A stretch of DNA of 64,000 nucleotides from assembly GCA_965153455.1 (NCBI GenBank), contig OZ234499.1, positions 558,001 through 622,000 of the forward strand, read 5' to 3'. This stretch comes from Sphagnum compactum. Taxonomy: Eukaryota > Bryophyta > Sphagnopsida > Sphagnales. This document shows positions 60,731-64,000 of this stretch, one piece after another; position 1 is the first letter of the stretch; every line of letters begins with the position of its first letter. The notes beneath the pieces were generated by a model that was given only the letters and a program-made list of their open reading frames with translations, was not told where the DNA came from and did not search any database. Both the position numbers and the translations under genes were made by a program.

Positions 60731-62383
60731 ATGTATATATACTAGTTTGAACCCTCTGCCAATGCCATGTGGCACAACTTAGGTGGCCAATGTTTAAATG
60801 CCCCATAACATTTGCTTGGTCAAAGTGGTGTTTGACTAGTCAAAAAATCATTTGACTGTTGTATTGACCAATCAAAATGACTAATCAAAAATGTCAACCT
60901 AGGCCAAGTCAAAAAGTACATGGCTTAGTCATAATGCACAGGTGTGTGTGTATTTGACGGTACATATTACAAAAATTACAACTACAAACTACATTTCCAA
61001 AACCTCTCTATATACCACATTGCTAGGTTCTTCTTGGGGGAATTTATTTTCATTGTTTCAACCTGAAATTTATTTTTTCTACACATTCTAACATTTTTTG
61101 TGAAAAGGAATGGCCCTAATCGCCAAATTTAGAAAAAATAATTTAAATTTGCCAAATACATATAAAGCATAAATATTCTTAAGTGTTTTATTCACTGTCA
61201 TTTATATGGTCTATAGCCTAATTCGGCTAATTTGGCTAATTTGACTAATTTTCCATTAATTTTTGTTTTTATTTTGTTTTGGTATTCTTGAAGGTTGCAT
61301 TTGGTGCATGTTTGATTTTGTTTGTGTTTTATTGTGAAAATTTTATAAAATTAAAACACTATCTTGCACATCATTTTTGCCTTATGATGATGAATGAATG
61401 AAATATTCATTCTTACTTTTAAACACTATTGAAATTTAATGTTGTCTTGTTGATGTTATCATAGAAGTGAACCTATCTTTTTTTCCTTTTTTTGTGTAAT
61501 AGATGTTCAAGTAAACAATTTGATAAGTGTGTAGATGATTGAACACATTCAACAACATCTAAAAACTTCTAGGTCTTATTGACATATTATCTTCACAATG
61601 CTCCCCCTTAAGATGGGTTGCAATGTTAGCAATACCATTTTGGATAAATGAATGTCCTTTTCCAATAGATAACACCTGAATATGAGTAATCTACATATGA
61701 TTTTTCATGAAATTTGAATCTACATGTGTTTGAAATTATGTATTTGACTATGAGTATACAATTTTGACTTTATTTGCAATATTGTCAAATTTGAATTGAT
61801 AAATTGCTCACATGCATTGGTTTTACTTGAAATTTCAACTTTTTAATTTTTAACATATTTTAAAACATGGAAATGTGCATTAGAAAACATCATATTAATT
61901 CACTATTGTACTGAATGTGTATGTGATTTGACAAAGATCCATAATCATTCTCTCTAATGATGATGTATGGAAAAAAAAAGGGGAAAAATTATGCATAGTG
62001 AGAGATGAGGGGAAGGCCAATCAGAAGATTGAAAAGCTTTAAATAGAAGGAAAGACAACTGAAATGGGAAGATTTTGAACTAATTAGAACCCATAGTTGT
62101 TGGGTTCTGAAATGTTTTTCAAAGAACCAAAATTGATGGTTCTCTGATTTTATAATATTTAAGTATAGGAGAAGGGCTCTATGATTTGAGATCTGTGCCT
62201 AGAGGTAAGTAGGTTGAAGGAACAAGTCGAAAGTCATGAAAGGGCCTGTATTCAACTCCTTTTCCTACGTAAAGTAGAGTTGGGATTTTTTCATTTTTTA
62301 AAAATAGTGACAAGCTAGGTACCTTCTACTGATCAGAAAATCCCAATATAACCTAGCTGGTACTTTCCAATGTAGAAGATCCT
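60731..62383. other. AT-rich intergenic DNA
   Basis: No gene is seen. Positions 62097-62145 carry another GGTTCT...AAAGAACC hairpin followed by ATGGTTCTCTGA. Positions about 62190-62265 hold a possible B-box-like GTATTCAACTCC, too weak to call. Confidence 0.4.
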
Positions 62384-64000
62384 TGACACACCTTTTCCCA
62401 CTTGCTGCCTTGCACTCCCCACGCCACACTAAGCTCCTCTTGTGTCAATTCTATTAGCTTTTAGTTATTTGTGCACCCCACGACACATTTGGTTAATCCC
62501 GAAGTCCCTATCACTTAAGACAGATTCAAACTCACTACTTCAACTTGCTAGACATTGTTATCTTAATCTGATTTAGAGCTGGCCTCGGCCCAACTCCTAA
62601 AGTTGAACCACATGGTCATAAACCAAATCAACCCCAAGCTAACTCGGGGGCTTTTCGGGACCAATTCCCAAAGTTGGTCCAAAGGACTTAAACCGGGACA
62701 ACCTTAGTCATCCAAGGCCAACCCTCACTTAGGATTTAGGCCTTGAAGTTTTAAAGGGACAACTTTTAATTGTCCCAAACACGTTAGCAAGCTTGTTCCC
62801 TTTGGGTCGACCTAAGACAATGTTTAATTGTCCATTGAGGGTTCTAAAGGGATGGTGCCCCACACCATAATCCCCAAAACAACTCCCAGTCGTTTCCTTT
62901 GGCCATCCTTTGGCTAGTAAGGCCTAAGCTTCACCTTAACCCATCCAGACCCTGAGGTCTAGACATTTCTCGATTCCTAGATGAGTCGAACTTCACAAAG
63001 CCATTTATGGCCTAACTTTCATATCACCTTAATGCCCCCACTAAGGTAGTCTCAATATGAGGCCTGCATCCACTTAAAACACTTTTTAAGCAAAAGGGCA
63101 TGTCATTCACCCCCACTTCGGGAGGTCTACGTCCTTGTAGACATAATGCACATGTTGCCCTTGTTATGGCAAACCACACCTTTTGCCACATCTCTTGTTT
63201 TAAGCCTTTGGGAAAGTAATTAATTCTCGACTTAAATGTTGTTCACATCCCAGGCTCCTTTCCTTTTGGATGTAAGAGGATTCTTAGACAATTTTCTTAT
63301 TCATCTGTATGTCAATCCCCTAAACTGCACCATACGCCCCTCTTAGGCTCGCTTCTCTTACCAAGCGACAATCCCCTTATTTGGGCCCCCTCAAAACAAA
63401 TTTGAAAGTTTAATTTCATGCCTAAGCACGTTCTCTCGGTGACCTTAAGCAACCACGCCAAGGTATGATTATTAAATGTGCCAATAGATAGTGTTAACTT
63501 GGGTTTAGCCAAGTCGGGCCCCTTTTGCCTTAGAAGGACATGGTTCATGACTCCATGCATTGAAACTTCATTCCCATAAACTTGTTCTCAATTTGGGGGC
63601 ATGCCATTTAATGCGCGCACATCACTACCCCAATCTCGCCTGATTGAACTTTAAAAAAATTTCTTTCAAATTCAATTCCTTTGGTCCATTTCCGTTGGTT
63701 GTCATCATTTCAATTCAAACCTCATTTACTTTTTCCATGGTTTGCCTTACTTCATATATTTTGACCTCAAATCGACTACCGTTTTACCCTAATGTCAGTT
63801 TAAATATACGCCCATTATTTTAAGTGGCTCCACCCCCCGCCTTCTGGAGGTTGATGTCTTCATCAACACTATGCTAATGTATTGGACTTATCCTTATGTG
63901 CTCTTCTATTGCCCATTTCGTGGCCACACTCATGTTCAAAAAATTTGACCATTTCTGGCAAATGATCTAAATGAGCAAGCTTCATCCACTACGACTCTTT
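62384..64000 (-). mobile_element. LTR of the gypsy family at 51.5 kb, opposite orientation (solo or 3' LTR), running off the window
   Basis: The inverse complement of 62384-62640 aligns with 51480-51730, including the blocks GGCAACAAG, GGAGCTTGGCGTGACGTGAGG, GTTGACACGAGAGG and ACTTCGGGACTAACCAAGTG, with many point differences. The LTR ends at TG 62384-62385 (CA on the minus strand), and no primer-binding site follows. It is therefore a solo LTR or a 3' LTR. The pyrimidine-rich continuation to 64000 probably belongs to the same long LTR. It contains a duplicated motif at about 63112 and 63832 (CACCCCC...C(T/G)GGAGGT...GT(A/C)...ATG). No open coding region is seen. Confidence 0.65.

Noticed and set aside
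62190-62265. Possible SINE with B-box-like GTATTCAACTCC
   Set aside because: No convincing A box at the right spacing and no A-rich tail.

Overview
The window looks like nuclear DNA of a streptophyte: a land plant, perhaps an early-diverging one, or a close algal relative. The evidence is GT-AG spliced genes with short introns, five protein families found in plants, plant-type transposons (a Helitron, a Ty3/gypsy element with an initiator-Met primer site, a Tnp1/En-Spm-like module, tRNA-headed SINEs), plant telo-box promoter motifs, and an inserted piece of plastid-type 23S rDNA. The background is AT-rich. Most of the sequence is decayed repeats with a few compact genes between them.

Five host genes could be modelled exon by exon with consistent splice phases: a BAP31-like ER membrane protein (minus, 6804-8858, 238 aa), translin (plus, 12587-15747, 229 aa), TRAP-beta/SSR2 (minus, 16706-18289, 190 aa), a LURP-one-related protein (plus, 45169-46858, 202 aa) and SDF2 (minus, 48096-50669, 219 aa). 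Three of the five (BAP31, TRAP-beta, SDF2) act in the ER. Translin and TRAP-beta converge tail to tail.

Layout. 1-6.8 kb: AT-rich, no supported gene. 6.8-8.9: BAP31 with a hairpin minisatellite in intron 1. 10.1-12.2: a 2.07-kb element with terminal inverted repeats. 12.6-18.3: translin and TRAP-beta. 18.5-20.5: dispersed palindromic repeats. 20.9-24.3: broken coding-like blocks on the plus strand. 24.4-35.9: remains of a second DNA transposon (Tnp1-like exons on the minus strand, TTGCAAC-rich flanks) that contains a nearly full-length 7.45-kb Helitron at 27284-34731. 36.6-39.3: a diverged 1.25-kb tandem duplication; only one copy carries a 300-bp insertion with plastid 23S and tRNA-like sequence. 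39.5-45: a SINE, minisatellites and empty AT-rich DNA. 45.2-50.7: LURP-one-related gene and SDF2. 51.1-54.5: a GC-rich repeat block and a truncated gypsy element. 54.9-60.2: two direct repeats around 5 kb of non-coding DNA. 62.4-64.0: an LTR of the same family as the gypsy element, in the opposite orientation.

All transposons seen are inactive. The Helitron has in-frame stops, a frameshift, a Tyr-to-Cys change at the second Y2 tyrosine and a Thr-to-Ile change in its Walker A motif. The gypsy element has lost its protease active-site Asp and two zinc-knuckle cysteines, and ends after reverse transcriptase. I found no convincing new biological system. The most unusual items are the tandem duplication that keeps the empty site of the plastid/tRNA-like insertion, the recurring GGTTCTTT...AAAGAACC hairpins, the structured Helitron 5' end and an unrecognised decayed coding region at 20.9-24.3 kb.
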